From Nitrospirota bacterium (lineage in GTDB: Bacteria; Nitrospirota; Thermodesulfovibrionia; Thermodesulfovibrionales; Magnetobacteriaceae), in the NCBI GenBank assembly GCA_015233725.1, contig JADFXD010000001.1, positions 1 to 64,000 on the forward strand: DNA of 64,000 nucleotides, written 5' to 3'. Shown piece by piece: positions 41,597 to 51,204 of the stretch. Numbering within the stretch: position 1 is the stretch's first letter; each line of letters opens with the position of its first letter. Below the pieces are notes generated by a model, which was given only the letters and a program-made list of their open reading frames with translations, ran no database searches and was not told the origin of the DNA. The position numbers and the translations under genes are program-made.

Positions 41597-43477
41597 TTAG
41601 GCGGTAGAGAGTTGTAGGTTGTTGTGAGTTCTTGCCTTGTTTTTATCGCACTCCCAGAACACCCTTTTCTTACATCTTTCGCAGGTATTCAGGTCTAAAC
41701 ACTCTAAAACCTTTTCTATGGCGGCCTCTTTCTCCTTAAAGATATGGTCGGCACCTATGATATGGTAAGCGCCACTCTGGTAGAGGATGTGCATCAGACG
41801 CCACTTAATACCATAGAAGTAGACATCCCCACCCTCCTTGCGCCATTCCTGTACCAGACGTACGAGGGACTCCACACCGGAGACGTCTATGTGATTGACG
41901 CTTGATAGCATAATGAGGAGCCTCTTCTGCTGTGGCATGTGTGCCTTGAGTATGGCTATCTGCTCCTCCACGTATGTCATGGCGGCAAAGTAGAGGTCGC
42001 CATCCACTCTGATTATGCCAAACTGCGGGCACTGTTGCGCCTCGCTGGTAGCGGCAACTAATTGCCTGGAGTGCAGCTCTGGCACCCTCGATAACACCTT
42101 TGGCGTGGCGGTATTCTTTAGATAGATAACTATTGACATCAGGGCGCCCACGTATATGGCAAACTCAAGCTCTAGGAACAGGGTGGACAGAAACGTGACC
42201 GTCAGGATCATAGCCTCGGTCAGAGACGTCTTTATGATTGCCTTTATGTGGTGAAAGTCCACGAGGTTGTAGGCAACAACCAGGATGACCGCCGCCATTG
42301 ACGCTATAGGGAGGTATGCCGCAAATGAGGCAACAAACAGCAGTATGAGAAACAACCAGACAGAGGCAAATATCCCGGCTGCGGCTGTCTTTGCCCCAGC
42401 GCGATAGTTAACGCCCGTCCTGGTAAATGACCCACTTGAGGCATATGAAGAGAAAAAGGCACCCACGATGTTTGATATACCCTGACCTATAAACTCCTGG
42501 CTACCATTGAGCCTCTGCCCCGACTGCAACGCCACCGAACGCGCAATGGAGACGGCCTCCATCAGGCCCATCATGGCAATGGCCAAGGCCGTGGGCATCA
42601 ACATCTTGATCGAGGCTAATGAGAAATCGGGCATCGACAGAGGCGGTAGAGGGGAGGGAAGCGCCCCAACGACCTTTACACCTATGCCGGGATTGTTCCA
42701 CCCCATTGCCACCGTCAAGATGCCACCGCTGACCATGCCAAAGAGCATAGCAGGCCACGTGGGCTTCAGCCTTCTCATTACGATAATTATGGCCAACGTA
42801 AATGCCGCCACATAGACGGAATAGGGGTTGAAGGCATGGATGTGTTCCATGAGCAGCTTGATGTTTTCGACAAGCTCTGCCGCATTTTTGAAGCTCAGGC
42901 CAAATACGTGCTTAAACTGACTGAATGCTATGAGCACCGCCGCACCAGCCGTAAAACCAATAACCACCGAGTGGGATACAAAGTTTATCAGAGAGCCTAA
43001 CCGTGCCGCACCCAGTGTGAATTGAATCACACCAACAAGGACAGTCAACAGCAGCACGAGCTTGATGTACTGCTCCGACCCCGGTGCAGCCAACGCACCG
43101 ATAGAGCCAAAGATGACAAGGGATATGGCCGTCGTAGGGCCCGAGATCAAGTGCCTTGAGGAGCCAAAGAGCGCCGCTATTATTGCCGGCACTATGGCCG
43201 TATACAGACCGTACTGGGGCGGCATCCCGGCTATCATGGCAAATGCCACACCCTGGGGCAACACCACTACGGCGCCGGTCAGCCCCGCAAGCAGGTCAGC
43301 CTTCCACGCCTGCTTTAGCTCGGGAAACCACTTTAGAAACGGAAATACCTTGGCCAATATTATCTTCATTAAGGGCTCAGTCTGTATGTATTTTACCTCA
43401 TCAGCGCTCTGAGGTTGCTCCACATCAGGGTTGTCGTTTATATCTTGTTCATATACTGCAACGCTTCTTGTACTCAT
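41597..43477 (-). CDS. SulP-family anion transporter with STAS domain
   Basis: A 626-residue transporter of sulfate, bicarbonate or related anions. The N-terminal membrane domain (about 45-440) has the family start FPFLKWFPELKQAWKADLLA, then GVVVLPQGVAFAMIAGMPPQ-like sequence and LFGSSRHLISGPTTAISLV. The STAS domain at about 480-600 has LLIMLSSVNHIDVSGVESL. A C-terminal cysteine cluster (CERCKKRVFWEC) may bind metal and is not typical of the family. ATG 43477 follows GAGG at seven bases; the GTG at 43489 overlaps that site. It follows the universal stress gene by 16 bases, one unit. Confidence 0.93.
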   Translation of the reverse strand: MSTRSVAVYEQDINDNPDVEQPQSADEVKYIQTEPLMKIILAKVFPFLKWFPELKQAWKADLLAGLTGAVVVLPQGVAFAMIAGMPPQYGLYTAIVPAIIAALFGSSRHLISGPTTAISLVIFGSIGALAAPGSEQYIKLVLLLTVLVGVIQFTLGAARLGSLINFVSHSVVIGFTAGAAVLIAFSQFKHVFGLSFKNAAELVENIKLLMEHIHAFNPYSVYVAAFTLAIIIVMRRLKPTWPAMLFGMVSGGILTVAMGWNNPGIGVKVVGALPSPLPPLSMPDFSLASIKMLMPTALAIAMMGLMEAVSIARSVALQSGQRLNGSQEFIGQGISNIVGAFFSSYASSGSFTRTGVNYRAGAKTAAAGIFASVWLFLILLFVASFAAYLPIASMAAVILVVAYNLVDFHHIKAIIKTSLTEAMILTVTFLSTLFLELEFAIYVGALMSIVIYLKNTATPKVLSRVPELHSRQLVAATSEAQQCPQFGIIRVDGDLYFAAMTYVEEQIAILKAHMPQQKRLLIMLSSVNHIDVSGVESLVRLVQEWRKEGGDVYFYGIKWRLMHILYQSGAYHIIGADHIFKEKEAAIEKVLECLDLNTCERCKKRVFWECDKNKARTHNNLQLSTA

Positions 43478-43493
43478 ATTATACCTCACTCAC

Positions 43494-43907
43494 TTATTTT
43501 ACCACAAGCACTGGGCAAGTAGAGTTGTTTATAACTTTATGCACGAGGTCACCACCCATTAATCTCTTAAACCAGTTCATCTTCCGGGTACCCATGACAA
43601 TGAGGTCACAATTCTCCTCATCGGCAACCTCCACTATCTTAGTGGCAGTGTCACCGTAGACCACCCTAGTGTTAAAGCGCCTGTGTTCTTCCCTTGATAA
43701 CATGTCAGCCTCAGGGATAGATGCATCCTTTTCTGAGTTTATGATATCATCGATATTACCAAATCCAACGAGGTCTACGTCCCCTTCATAGGTGGGCAGC
43801 ACCTTGAGGATCGTCGCGTAGCAGTGCTGACTCTTTGCCAGCTTGATGGCCTCACCCGTTGTATCGCCTGTTGCAGCTATCAACATCTTTCTAACGTTTT
43901 TCATCAC
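43494..43907 (-). CDS. Universal stress protein (UspA family)
   Basis: A 137-residue protein with the C-terminal nucleotide-binding motif LIVMGTRKMNWFKRLMGGDL and then VHKVINNSTCPVLVV, the G-2x-G-9x-G(S/T)-like pattern in variant form. The N terminus (MLIAATGDTTGEAIKLAKS) lacks the usual DGS start. Linked SulP-Usp genes are common, suggesting a role in transporter regulation. An AGGAGA ribosome-binding site lies upstream of ATG 43907. Confidence 0.9.
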   Translation of the reverse strand: MMKNVRKMLIAATGDTTGEAIKLAKSQHCYATILKVLPTYEGDVDLVGFGNIDDIINSEKDASIPEADMLSREEHRRFNTRVVYGDTATKIVEVADEENCDLIVMGTRKMNWFKRLMGGDLVHKVINNSTCPVLVVK

Positions 43908-44114
43908 TAATCTCCTTCTTATTTGTTTAATTTATCTAACAAACAGTGAGTATCATAAAACATGCCAGGAACTAAATGATTGATTTTAAAGATTATTTTA
44001 TTGTCTGGTGATAGGCAGTGTTTAGATGTTAAACAATCACACAGAGGGATGTTTAGAATCTAAACAATGAAAATTGTCCACACCGCAAGAGCAGGAGCGT
44101 CCTGGCAAAAAAGA

Positions 44115-44197
44115 AGGGGTCAAGGGGGCAGTGTGACCCCTTGCAGGGGGTTCTAAAGGGGGGCAGCGCCGCCCCTTTCTTTCTTCTTTTTTTCTTT
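44115..44197 (+). repeat. R-element copy R15
   Basis: Plus-orientation copy whose T-rich tail runs into the TAA of the large membrane protein. A stray half palindrome GCAGGAGCGTCCTGG lies just upstream (44091-44105). Confidence 0.88.
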
Positions 44198-46312
44198 TTA
44201 GTCGAAGTCTATTTCGTAGATTCTGAGGACCTGGAGGTGTTGACCCTTTATGAACATGAACCTGTAGTGTGTGTATTCCCTGTTATTGGCAATGGAAAAG
44301 ACCCGCTTTTCAAACGGCGGCCACCTCTGGGCATCCACCTGCTTATCCAGCAGCACCCAGGAGTTGTCTTCGCCCAGGGCCATAAACTCCCACGATAGAG
44401 GCATCTTCCCTGAGTCTTCTCCACTGGAGATGGAGTACCTGCTTATCACCCTTGGCTTGTAAAACACGATATCCGCAGGGATAGGCCTCTCGATCAAGGC
44501 CTCCCAGAAGTCATCCTTCTTCGTGGAGCCATCAAAGGCGTATTTAACCGTATTCTTGGTCGTGTCCTCGCTGACGACGCTCATCAACTCACTCTGACAG
44601 GGTTTCTGGTATTCCAGGGGGATTATGGGCACCTTGGTGTCTGCCGTGGCATTTAACAATGCGTTCATGTCAATAAAGACCGTGTCTCTTGATGAGCAAG
44701 TTGGCTCTCCAACCTCAGTTACCGTTGCTATTATGGTCCCGGAGGGGGTGTCATCGGCGCAGATGGAGGGCTGCTGGGAGGGGCAGTACTTAACCGCCGT
44801 GACAGGGGCCTTGAGGTCAATCAGGGCAGCGCTCAATACATACTGTATATCCTGGGTGAATGACGTTGCATTACAGTTAAACTCGTCGCCAATGCTTCCT
44901 CGGCCATTAAAGCCGGTTTCGTTGTTTAGAGGCTTGACCACGTGTATGCGTGTTATGGGTTTGCCTGCAAATGGGGCAATAGCGGCCTTTATAAACTCAA
45001 ACTCCATGTTTGAGTTCCTGGCATTGAGATAGACATTGAATGACGCTGTTATAGCGCCATATACGACAAGCGCCATCGCAAAGATAAGGGTTGCCGTCTT
45101 TCTTATTGCCCGTACGGGTGCGGCTGCACCAGCGATAGAAGCCCGCACTTGCCGGTTGTGGTCCTGGGTGATTGAGCTCAACACGGATGTAAACATCCAG
45201 TGGATCAATAGCAGGGCAAAGGCCATCTCAGCGAACAAGAATCTCCTCATGACCAGTTTTGTGGGGGTCAATATCCAGGGAGTCAGGATAACAAATAACA
45301 ACGCAACCGCATAAATGATGACAATGCTTGAGTCAAGGCGTTTTTTCCTGATCGAGGCGATCAACAACCCTGCCAGCACAGCAACGACTATCAGGAACAC
45401 GACGTAACCAACAACCTTGGGCAGGTAAATGCTCCAGAAGTTAAACACAATGGGGAATAAGTCATGGATCAGGGGCGAGAGCTTTTGGGTCAGGTTCTGT
45501 ATCGATATCTCCACCCTGTAGTTGGGGTCGAGCTTGATCTCTTCAAGTATCTGTTGCCTGAATCTTGCGGGGATAAACAGTTTATTGTTTAAGTAGTACA
45601 CGACACTGTTGATGCCAAAGAAGCAGACGTCCCGGAGGATTACGCGCAGGATCAATCGTGTTTGGGGGAGCAGACCATTTCTCTGCGTACATGCGCTAAC
45701 CGCTACAAAGCTGGCCACAAGGAAGAAAAACGCATGTGGCTGATACATAAACATAGTCATCAGCAGCAGTACAAAGGCCAATGCGGTCTTGGCTGTCCAG
45801 ATCAGTAGGGTTTTTCTATCAGGTGGCCTTATCAACCAGGCTTGATGCAACAGCATATAACTCATCAACGCCATAGAAGGGGCCATAGCGCTTGGGGGCC
45901 AGGTCAAAAAGACATGGAACTGAGGTCCGGGCAGCATGAAGATTGACACACTGAGCAAGAATCCCACAGTAGGCGACACCCCATGCCATAGCAACAACAA
46001 GGCCAACAGCGCAACCCCACAGCAATAGAGCAAGACGACAACAAACTTTACCCTTTGCAGGTCATTGACGGATTTTATGTACTGAAACAGATAACATTCT
46101 ATGAGGGAGGACAACGGGCGTCCTATCTTTAGGGATAGCTTGAAGGCGTTGTAGTTAGAGCATTCGCCCTTGAAGGAAGGCTTTAGGGAGTCACCTATGA
46201 AGTTGGCGTTGTCATGGAAGACTGACGGTAGCAGGAGGTATGACGAAAAGACTAACGACAGCAGGACAGTGGCTGATAAGAGATATGCAGTAAACCTACG
46301 GACGCTTAACAA
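44198..46312 (-). CDS. Large multi-pass membrane protein with discoidin-like C-terminal domain
   Basis: A 704-residue protein. About ten membrane segments span residues 8-430 (for example VKFVVVLLYCCGVALLALLL, FLLSVSIFMLPGP). A 190-residue outward loop and tail with several cysteines follow. The last 100 residues (VISRYSISSGEDSG, MPLSWEFMALGEDNSWVLL, ANNREYTHYRFMF) have the pattern of F5/8-type C (discoidin) carbohydrate-binding domains. The topology resembles GT-C glycosyltransferases that modify glycans outside the inner membrane, but no catalytic motif was certain. Start TTG 46312 has no ribosome-binding site and is weak. Confidence 0.65.
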   Translation of the reverse strand: MLSVRRFTAYLLSATVLLSLVFSSYLLLPSVFHDNANFIGDSLKPSFKGECSNYNAFKLSLKIGRPLSSLIECYLFQYIKSVNDLQRVKFVVVLLYCCGVALLALLLLWHGVSPTVGFLLSVSIFMLPGPQFHVFLTWPPSAMAPSMALMSYMLLHQAWLIRPPDRKTLLIWTAKTALAFVLLLMTMFMYQPHAFFFLVASFVAVSACTQRNGLLPQTRLILRVILRDVCFFGINSVVYYLNNKLFIPARFRQQILEEIKLDPNYRVEISIQNLTQKLSPLIHDLFPIVFNFWSIYLPKVVGYVVFLIVVAVLAGLLIASIRKKRLDSSIVIIYAVALLFVILTPWILTPTKLVMRRFLFAEMAFALLLIHWMFTSVLSSITQDHNRQVRASIAGAAAPVRAIRKTATLIFAMALVVYGAITASFNVYLNARNSNMEFEFIKAAIAPFAGKPITRIHVVKPLNNETGFNGRGSIGDEFNCNATSFTQDIQYVLSAALIDLKAPVTAVKYCPSQQPSICADDTPSGTIIATVTEVGEPTCSSRDTVFIDMNALLNATADTKVPIIPLEYQKPCQSELMSVVSEDTTKNTVKYAFDGSTKKDDFWEALIERPIPADIVFYKPRVISRYSISSGEDSGKMPLSWEFMALGEDNSWVLLDKQVDAQRWPPFEKRVFSIANNREYTHYRFMFIKGQHLQVLRIYEIDFD

Positions 46313-46456
46313 TTAATCGCTCTTTTGGTAATTGCTCTTTGGGTAATCACCCTTTTGGGGCACTTGCATGAACCTTCCTCTGGCTGACCTTTTGGCCCCC
46401 CTTTGGTAGTCTTTATGTTGATATATAGGCATAGGACCTTAGAGATATTATCAAAG

Positions 46457-46478
46457 CCGCTCCTTACAGTCGCTGGGG
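46457..46478 (-). repeat. Mini-repeat (CCAGCGACTGTAAGGAGCG)
   Basis: Intergenic copy of the short sequence that is also found, in tandem, inside the sensor kinase gene at 48653-48695 and in opposite orientation at 49218-49241. Confidence 0.75.
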
Positions 46479-46496
46479 TTGTTTATCTCTAAGGCA

Positions 46497-46931
46497 TTAC
46501 GCTTTTGTAGAGAACAAACTTTCCTGGGTTTTCTTCATCGCCTCCGCCATTTTAAGATAGTCTTCAGGTGGAATCTGCCTTATTACCTTACCCTGATAAT
46601 CGGCGACACGTATAACCACGCTATGAGTAATATCATCTATAGCGAAATAGGCCTTGGTGTAGTTTTTCTCATACTGTTGCTCTTGAGCCTTTTTATCTAC
46701 CTGGCCACCCTCTGTTTTCTGTTCAACGCTTTTAGCGGTTACTTGAGTCTTGTCCTCAACAGCAGGCGTTTTAGTGTCGTCAGGCTTAACACTTGACAAC
46801 GACACCGTAACTTGATCGTTACCCTGTTGAACAGCAGCAGTTGCCGCGTCTTTATTTTCAGGCGCCTTATTTGCTGGCTGGCTCCAGCCTGCAACCGGCG
46901 TTGTGCTTATGCCAAGGCCATTAATCTCCAT
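46497..46931 (-). CDS. flaG: FlaG-family flagellar protein
   Basis: A 144-residue protein. The N-terminal 95 residues are disordered, rich in Q, A, K and T. The C-terminal part is the FlaG core: YFAIDDITHSVVIRVADY, then GKVIRQIPPEDYLKMAEAM. FlaG limits filament length in other bacteria. A GGAGGTGAGG site precedes ATG 46931. The other small flagellar-like gene lies 115 bases upstream on the same strand; no flagellin or FliD gene is within the window. Confidence 0.8.
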   Translation of the reverse strand: MEINGLGISTTPVAGWSQPANKAPENKDAATAAVQQGNDQVTVSLSSVKPDDTKTPAVEDKTQVTAKSVEQKTEGGQVDKKAQEQQYEKNYTKAYFAIDDITHSVVIRVADYQGKVIRQIPPEDYLKMAEAMKKTQESLFSTKA

Positions 46932-47046
46932 ATTGCCTCACCTCCTGGTTCACATAATTCGCAGCTCATACTCCCTTACTCCAGCACCTTGCCAAACCCG
47001 CTACTCTCAAGGCATGGCCTCATTTCCACAAACCTCATGGCCCATA

Positions 47047-47289
47047 TCAGGCTATGGAATTAACCAGGCTCTCCGTTGCCTCTTTTGGGGCACTCGTAGA
47101 GGTGGTATTGTCTGTAGTCTCACTGGCCTTTGCCTTTGCCGTATCAGAGATAGTTACTGACACACCGCTTGTGGCCCCAGCGCTGTTTTGTTCCCTTGCC
47201 TTCTCCGCCGGACCTTCGGTCTTTTCCTCCTGTGCCTTATTCGCGCTATATGTATACGCTGCTTGATTATTTACTGCACCTATTGCCAT
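47047..47289 (-). CDS. Small disordered protein next to flaG
   Basis: An 80-residue, low-complexity protein, MAIGAVNNQAAYTYSANKAQ, with VSVTISDTAKAKASE in the middle, a motif also seen in disordered parts of FlaG/FlgM-like flagellar proteins. An excellent AGGAGGT site precedes ATG 47289, which supports it as a real gene despite its simple composition. No catalytic or membrane feature. Role unknown; a link to motility is inferred from position and motif. Confidence 0.65.
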   Translation of the reverse strand: MAIGAVNNQAAYTYSANKAQEEKTEGPAEKAREQNSAGATSGVSVTISDTAKAKASETTDNTTSTSAPKEATESLVNSIA

Positions 47290-47398
47290 ACTACTTACCT
47301 CCTTAATCTATGCGATTTTAAAACTCTTGATCTATTTATCGGTAAAGTTTCCTAAAACTTTAATGCCCTGCAAAAAAAATATATTTGACTTCCATACA

Positions 47399-48586
47399 TC
47401 ACTCCCTTTTAGGGTGTTTTATCTCGCCAAAGGTGATCCTGAACGTCGTTCCAGGGTTGGTTTCACACTGTATGGAGCCTTCCAGTTGGTCTAGCGCCAG
47501 GGCGTTTACAAGCCTTAATCCCAGGGTTTGTGCGTTTTTGAGGTCTATACCGGATGAGATGCCAATGCCCGTATCGCTGATCTTCAGGGTAAATGTCCCG
47601 TCGGGTTGTACCTTTAGCTCTACGGTAATGTTGCCCTCCATCTCTGCCACAAAGGCATATTTCAGGGAGTTCGATACGATCTCGTTTATAATTAACCCGC
47701 ATGGCACTGCCGTATCAATCCCTATGGAGCACTCGTCTATGTCGGTTATCAGATGTATCTTCTGTGTGTTGAGGCAGTAGGAGGCATACAGATGATTCAG
47801 GAGGTTTTCCACATATTTCCCGAAATCTATCCTCTCCATGTTGTCTGACTGATAGAGTTTTTCATGGATGAGGGCCATGGCCTTTAGTCTCCTCTGGCTG
47901 TCCCGAAACATATCCAGGGACTCCTCGCTGGTGATATAGCGCATCTGGAGGTCTAGCAGGCTGGAGACTATCTGGAGGTTGTTCTTTACCCGGTGGTGGA
48001 TCTCGCGCAGGAGCACCTCTTTCTCCCTCAACGAGTGTTTCAGGCTCTCCTCTGCCTTGAGGCGTTCGTGTATCTCTACGTGGAGCTGTTCGTTGGTGGT
48101 CTTAAGCTGTGAGGTTCGTTTTTCAACGAGGTCTTCCAACATATAACGATACTTCCAGAGTTCTTCTTCCATTTTATTACGGGCGTGGAGTTGTCTTTTG
48201 AGGTCCTTTTCCACTTGCTTTAGCGAGATAGAGTTTTTGACCAACCCCCTTAGTTCGTAGAGGTTAAACGGTTTATGTAAAAACGCGCTTACGCCCAGCT
48301 CAAAACACCTCTCCATGTCCTCATCGCTGCCGTGACCTGTGAGCACAATGACCGAATATGGGTCCGTTGGGGTAAGTTCTATCTTTTGCAAGAACTCTAC
48401 GCCATCCATAACCGGCATCTTAAGGTCCAGGATTATGAGGATTGGGTTGATCTCGTGAAACAGCTTTATGCCATCGAGGCCGTTTTTGGCCTCATAGATG
48501 GTGTAGCCGTATATCCTTATGTGTTTTTTGATAGCGTCTATTACGATCTGCTCGTCATCGAGTATGAGTATCTTGTGATTATACAT
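47399..48586 (-). CDS. Receiver-histidine kinase (HisKA_2 type)
   Basis: A 395-residue protein. Receiver domain at about 1-122 (LILDDEQIV, acceptor in LIILDLKMPVMDG, VIVLTGHG, FLHKPF). A coiled coil spans about 125-190. The HisKA_2 phospho-acceptor box is LLREIHHRVKNNLQIVSSLL, and the ATPase has GLIINEIVSNSLKYAF and ISDTGIGI. This family resembles kinases of two-component relays without a membrane sensor. It overlaps the multi-PAS kinase by eight bases and is co-translated with it; the upstream kinase may phosphorylate this receiver. Confidence 0.92.
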   Translation of the reverse strand: MYNHKILILDDEQIVIDAIKKHIRIYGYTIYEAKNGLDGIKLFHEINPILIILDLKMPVMDGVEFLQKIELTPTDPYSVIVLTGHGSDEDMERCFELGVSAFLHKPFNLYELRGLVKNSISLKQVEKDLKRQLHARNKMEEELWKYRYMLEDLVEKRTSQLKTTNEQLHVEIHERLKAEESLKHSLREKEVLLREIHHRVKNNLQIVSSLLDLQMRYITSEESLDMFRDSQRRLKAMALIHEKLYQSDNMERIDFGKYVENLLNHLYASYCLNTQKIHLITDIDECSIGIDTAVPCGLIINEIVSNSLKYAFVAEMEGNITVELKVQPDGTFTLKISDTGIGISSGIDLKNAQTLGLRLVNALALDQLEGSIQCETNPGTTFRITFGEIKHPKRE

Positions 48587-51194
48587 CGGTTGTGTTACCA
48601 GCGACGGGGATATTAATGGTAAAGGTCGTGCCCTTGTTAATATTATTAGTCTCGCTCCTTACAGTCGCTGGGGTCTCACTCCTTACAGCCGCTGGCCTGG
48701 ACTCGCAGGTGATAGTGCCATTGTGTCCGGTGATTATCCCATATACAATGGAGAGACCCAGACCTGTGCCCATGCCAACCTCCTTGGTTGTGTAGAATGG
48801 TTCAAAAATCCTGTCCAAAATCTCCTCCTCTATGCCAATGCCGTTGTCAGTAATTTTTATAACGATAGATTTTTTATCTTCCGACCCCCTTATGTCTATA
48901 CATATCTCAGCAGAATCCTTGTCTTGAGACAGGGCATCCATAGCGTTTTGCAAGAGATTGATAAACACCTGCTCCAGTTGGTTGGCGCTTCCGATAACGG
49001 GGGGTAGGTCAGGCTCTATTTTTTTTGTGAGGACTATGTTGCTCAGGCGTATACGCTCACCCATGAGCAGGAGGCAGTTGCGTAAGACCGTTTCGATGCT
49101 TACCGGTTCCATCTCGACATCGTCACGTCGACCAAAGGTGCGTAAATGCTGGATTATATCAACGATCCTGTTTACCTGCTTATATGCCACAACGGCCTCT
49201 CTCTTAAGCTCATCGGTCCCAGCCACTGTAAGGAGCGAACCCAATCTTAATGCCCCCTGTTTGATCTCGAGGATCAGGCCCTGCAGGAAGCTGCTGATAT
49301 AGGTAAGGGGCTGGTTTATCTCATGCGCAATCCCCGTGGATATCTCGCCCAGTGTGGCCATCTTGGAGGAGGTCAACATCTTCAACTGTATCTTGTGGGA
49401 TTCCTCCTCGAGTTTTCTTATCTCCCGCATGTCGTGCGCAACGATTATAGTGTCGTTGATCCCCTCATCGTTAATGCTACTATCGTTGATGTCTTGGGGG
49501 CTACTATGCCCGAGTCTGGAGAGATTGACCAGGACGGGGATATCCTCTGAATCTGCGATCTTCATCGACGTAAACAGGTCCTTGACGTTACCCTTTGCCT
49601 GTGCCCCGTTGATGGCCTCCAGGATGTTGCCCCCAAATACGGAGTCAACCCTCTTGCCCACCAGTTGGTCATCGTCGTAGCCCAGAAGTGTGCAGGCGGA
49701 GTGGTTTACCGTCTGGATAATGAGGTCGCTATTGACAACCATAAGGGCGTCCGTAAGCGACAACAGGACACTTTCGAGGTATGTATTTGCGTGGAGCAGT
49801 TGTGCCGTCCTCTCCCTGACCCTTGTCTCGAGTTCGTCGTTGTATTTCTTTAAGGCCTCCTCGGCCCTCTTGATATCGGTGATGTCATGGAATATCCCAC
49901 GCGTTACAGAGGGGACGCCGTTTTCAAATATGCAGTTGACACTGCCCAGAACCACAATGTTTCTGCCATCCCTGGTGACAAATACCGTCTCAAATCTACT
50001 GGATATGCTGCCTATCAAAAAGCAGTTGAAGTTGTGAAGGGCATTGTCAAAGTGATCGGGGTGGATCACATCAGAGAGGGTCAGCGATTCCACCTCGTCT
50101 TCCCTATAGCCGAGGGTGTTAAGCCATGAGCGATTTACGTACTTGAAACTCCCATCGGGGGTAACCACGTGGATCATGTCCGAGGCGTTGTCAAAGAAGT
50201 CCTGGAGTTGCTCGGTGTTTTTCCTGAGCTGTTCCTCGGCCAATTTCTTCTCCGTGATGTCCGAGATAAGGCCGTCGTAGGCGATGAGGTTTCCATTGGA
50301 GTCGTACCTGGCAACGGGGGTATTTCTTACCCATCTGATGGAGGCATCCTTATGGATAATGCGATGTTCTATGGAGAGTGCCGGTCCTCCTTTTAACATC
50401 TTGTACGCGAGATCAGTTACTGCCTTACGGTCCTCGCCGTGGATCATGCGGTACCACAGATAGGGGTCCTCGTCATACTCCTCCGTGGTGTATCCCGTTA
50501 CGGCCACGCAGCCGGGGCCATGTGTAGTGGCGATGGCGCGACCGTCCTTGACCTCCACCGTATAGATGTAATCTGTAATAGCTCCCAGCAGGCGTTTATA
50601 GCGGTTTTCGCTGTGTATTAAGGCCTCCTCGGCCAGTTTGCGCTGCGTTATATCCGAGATGAGGCCGTCATAGGCGATCAGGCGACTGTCCTGGTCGTGA
50701 CGAGGCACTATGGTGTTTCTTACCCAACGGACGGAGCCATTTTTGTGGATGATGCGATGGTCTATAGGAGGCGATGTCTCACCCGCGATCACTCGTCTGA
50801 CCTGGTTTTTGACCATCTCACGGTCAGGCAGGGCAATCATACGATACCACAGGTATTGGTCTGCCACGTACTCCTCGGAGGTATAGCCGGTAACGGCCAC
50901 GCAACCAGCCGAGTGACTTGTCGATACCGCCCGTGCGTCCTTGACCTCCACGGTATACATGTAGTCGGTGATTGCCCCAACAAGGCGCTTGTATCTGTTT
51001 TCGCTCAAGCGCAGGGCCTCTTCCACCTGCTTGCGCTCTCTGATCTCCTCCTGCAGCTCCTTGTTCACCCTGTCAAGCTCCTTTGTGCGCTGATAGATGT
51101 GCTGTCGCAGGGCGATATTGGCCTCAAAGAGCGAGTTAATGTTACTCTCTACCCGATCCTTGAGTATCTGCCTGAGATTATCTACAAACGACAT
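48579..51194 (-). CDS. Multi-PAS hybrid-type sensor histidine kinase
   Basis: An 871-residue soluble kinase. Coiled-coil start, then PAS1 (about 60-185) and PAS2 (about 188-305), a recent tandem duplication sharing NRYKRL-GAITDY-YTVEVKD and IAYDGLISDIT. PAS3 (about 315-435) and PAS4 (about 465-585) follow. HisKA has TGIAHEINQPLTYISSF; the ATPase has QVFINLLQNAMDAL, ITDNGIGI, FEPFYTTKEVGMGTGLGLSI. There is no membrane segment. Two copies of a mini-repeat are translated in frame near the C terminus as PAAVRSETPATVRSET, inside the ATPase last strand region. R16 lies directly upstream; AAGG precedes ATG 51194. Confidence 0.92.
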   Translation of the reverse strand: MSFVDNLRQILKDRVESNINSLFEANIALRQHIYQRTKELDRVNKELQEEIRERKQVEEALRLSENRYKRLVGAITDYMYTVEVKDARAVSTSHSAGCVAVTGYTSEEYVADQYLWYRMIALPDREMVKNQVRRVIAGETSPPIDHRIIHKNGSVRWVRNTIVPRHDQDSRLIAYDGLISDITQRKLAEEALIHSENRYKRLLGAITDYIYTVEVKDGRAIATTHGPGCVAVTGYTTEEYDEDPYLWYRMIHGEDRKAVTDLAYKMLKGGPALSIEHRIIHKDASIRWVRNTPVARYDSNGNLIAYDGLISDITEKKLAEEQLRKNTEQLQDFFDNASDMIHVVTPDGSFKYVNRSWLNTLGYREDEVESLTLSDVIHPDHFDNALHNFNCFLIGSISSRFETVFVTRDGRNIVVLGSVNCIFENGVPSVTRGIFHDITDIKRAEEALKKYNDELETRVRERTAQLLHANTYLESVLLSLTDALMVVNSDLIIQTVNHSACTLLGYDDDQLVGKRVDSVFGGNILEAINGAQAKGNVKDLFTSMKIADSEDIPVLVNLSRLGHSSPQDINDSSINDEGINDTIIVAHDMREIRKLEEESHKIQLKMLTSSKMATLGEISTGIAHEINQPLTYISSFLQGLILEIKQGALRLGSLLTVAGTDELKREAVVAYKQVNRIVDIIQHLRTFGRRDDVEMEPVSIETVLRNCLLLMGERIRLSNIVLTKKIEPDLPPVIGSANQLEQVFINLLQNAMDALSQDKDSAEICIDIRGSEDKKSIVIKITDNGIGIEEEILDRIFEPFYTTKEVGMGTGLGLSIVYGIITGHNGTITCESRPAAVRSETPATVRSETNNINKGTTFTINIPVAGNTTDV
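48653..48695 (-). repeat. Tandem mini-repeat inside kinase gene
   Basis: Two adjacent copies of CCAGC-G-CTGTAAGGAG-GAGAC, 24 bases per unit, in frame with the multi-PAS kinase. Confidence 0.85.
49218..49241 (+). repeat. Mini-repeat, inverted, inside kinase gene
   Basis: CCAGCCACTGTAAGGAGCGA on the plus strand, within the same kinase gene read on the minus strand, coding GSLLTVAGTDE between two helices after the phospho-acceptor. Confidence 0.75.
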
Positions 51195-51204
51195 CTCGCC
51201 TTTG

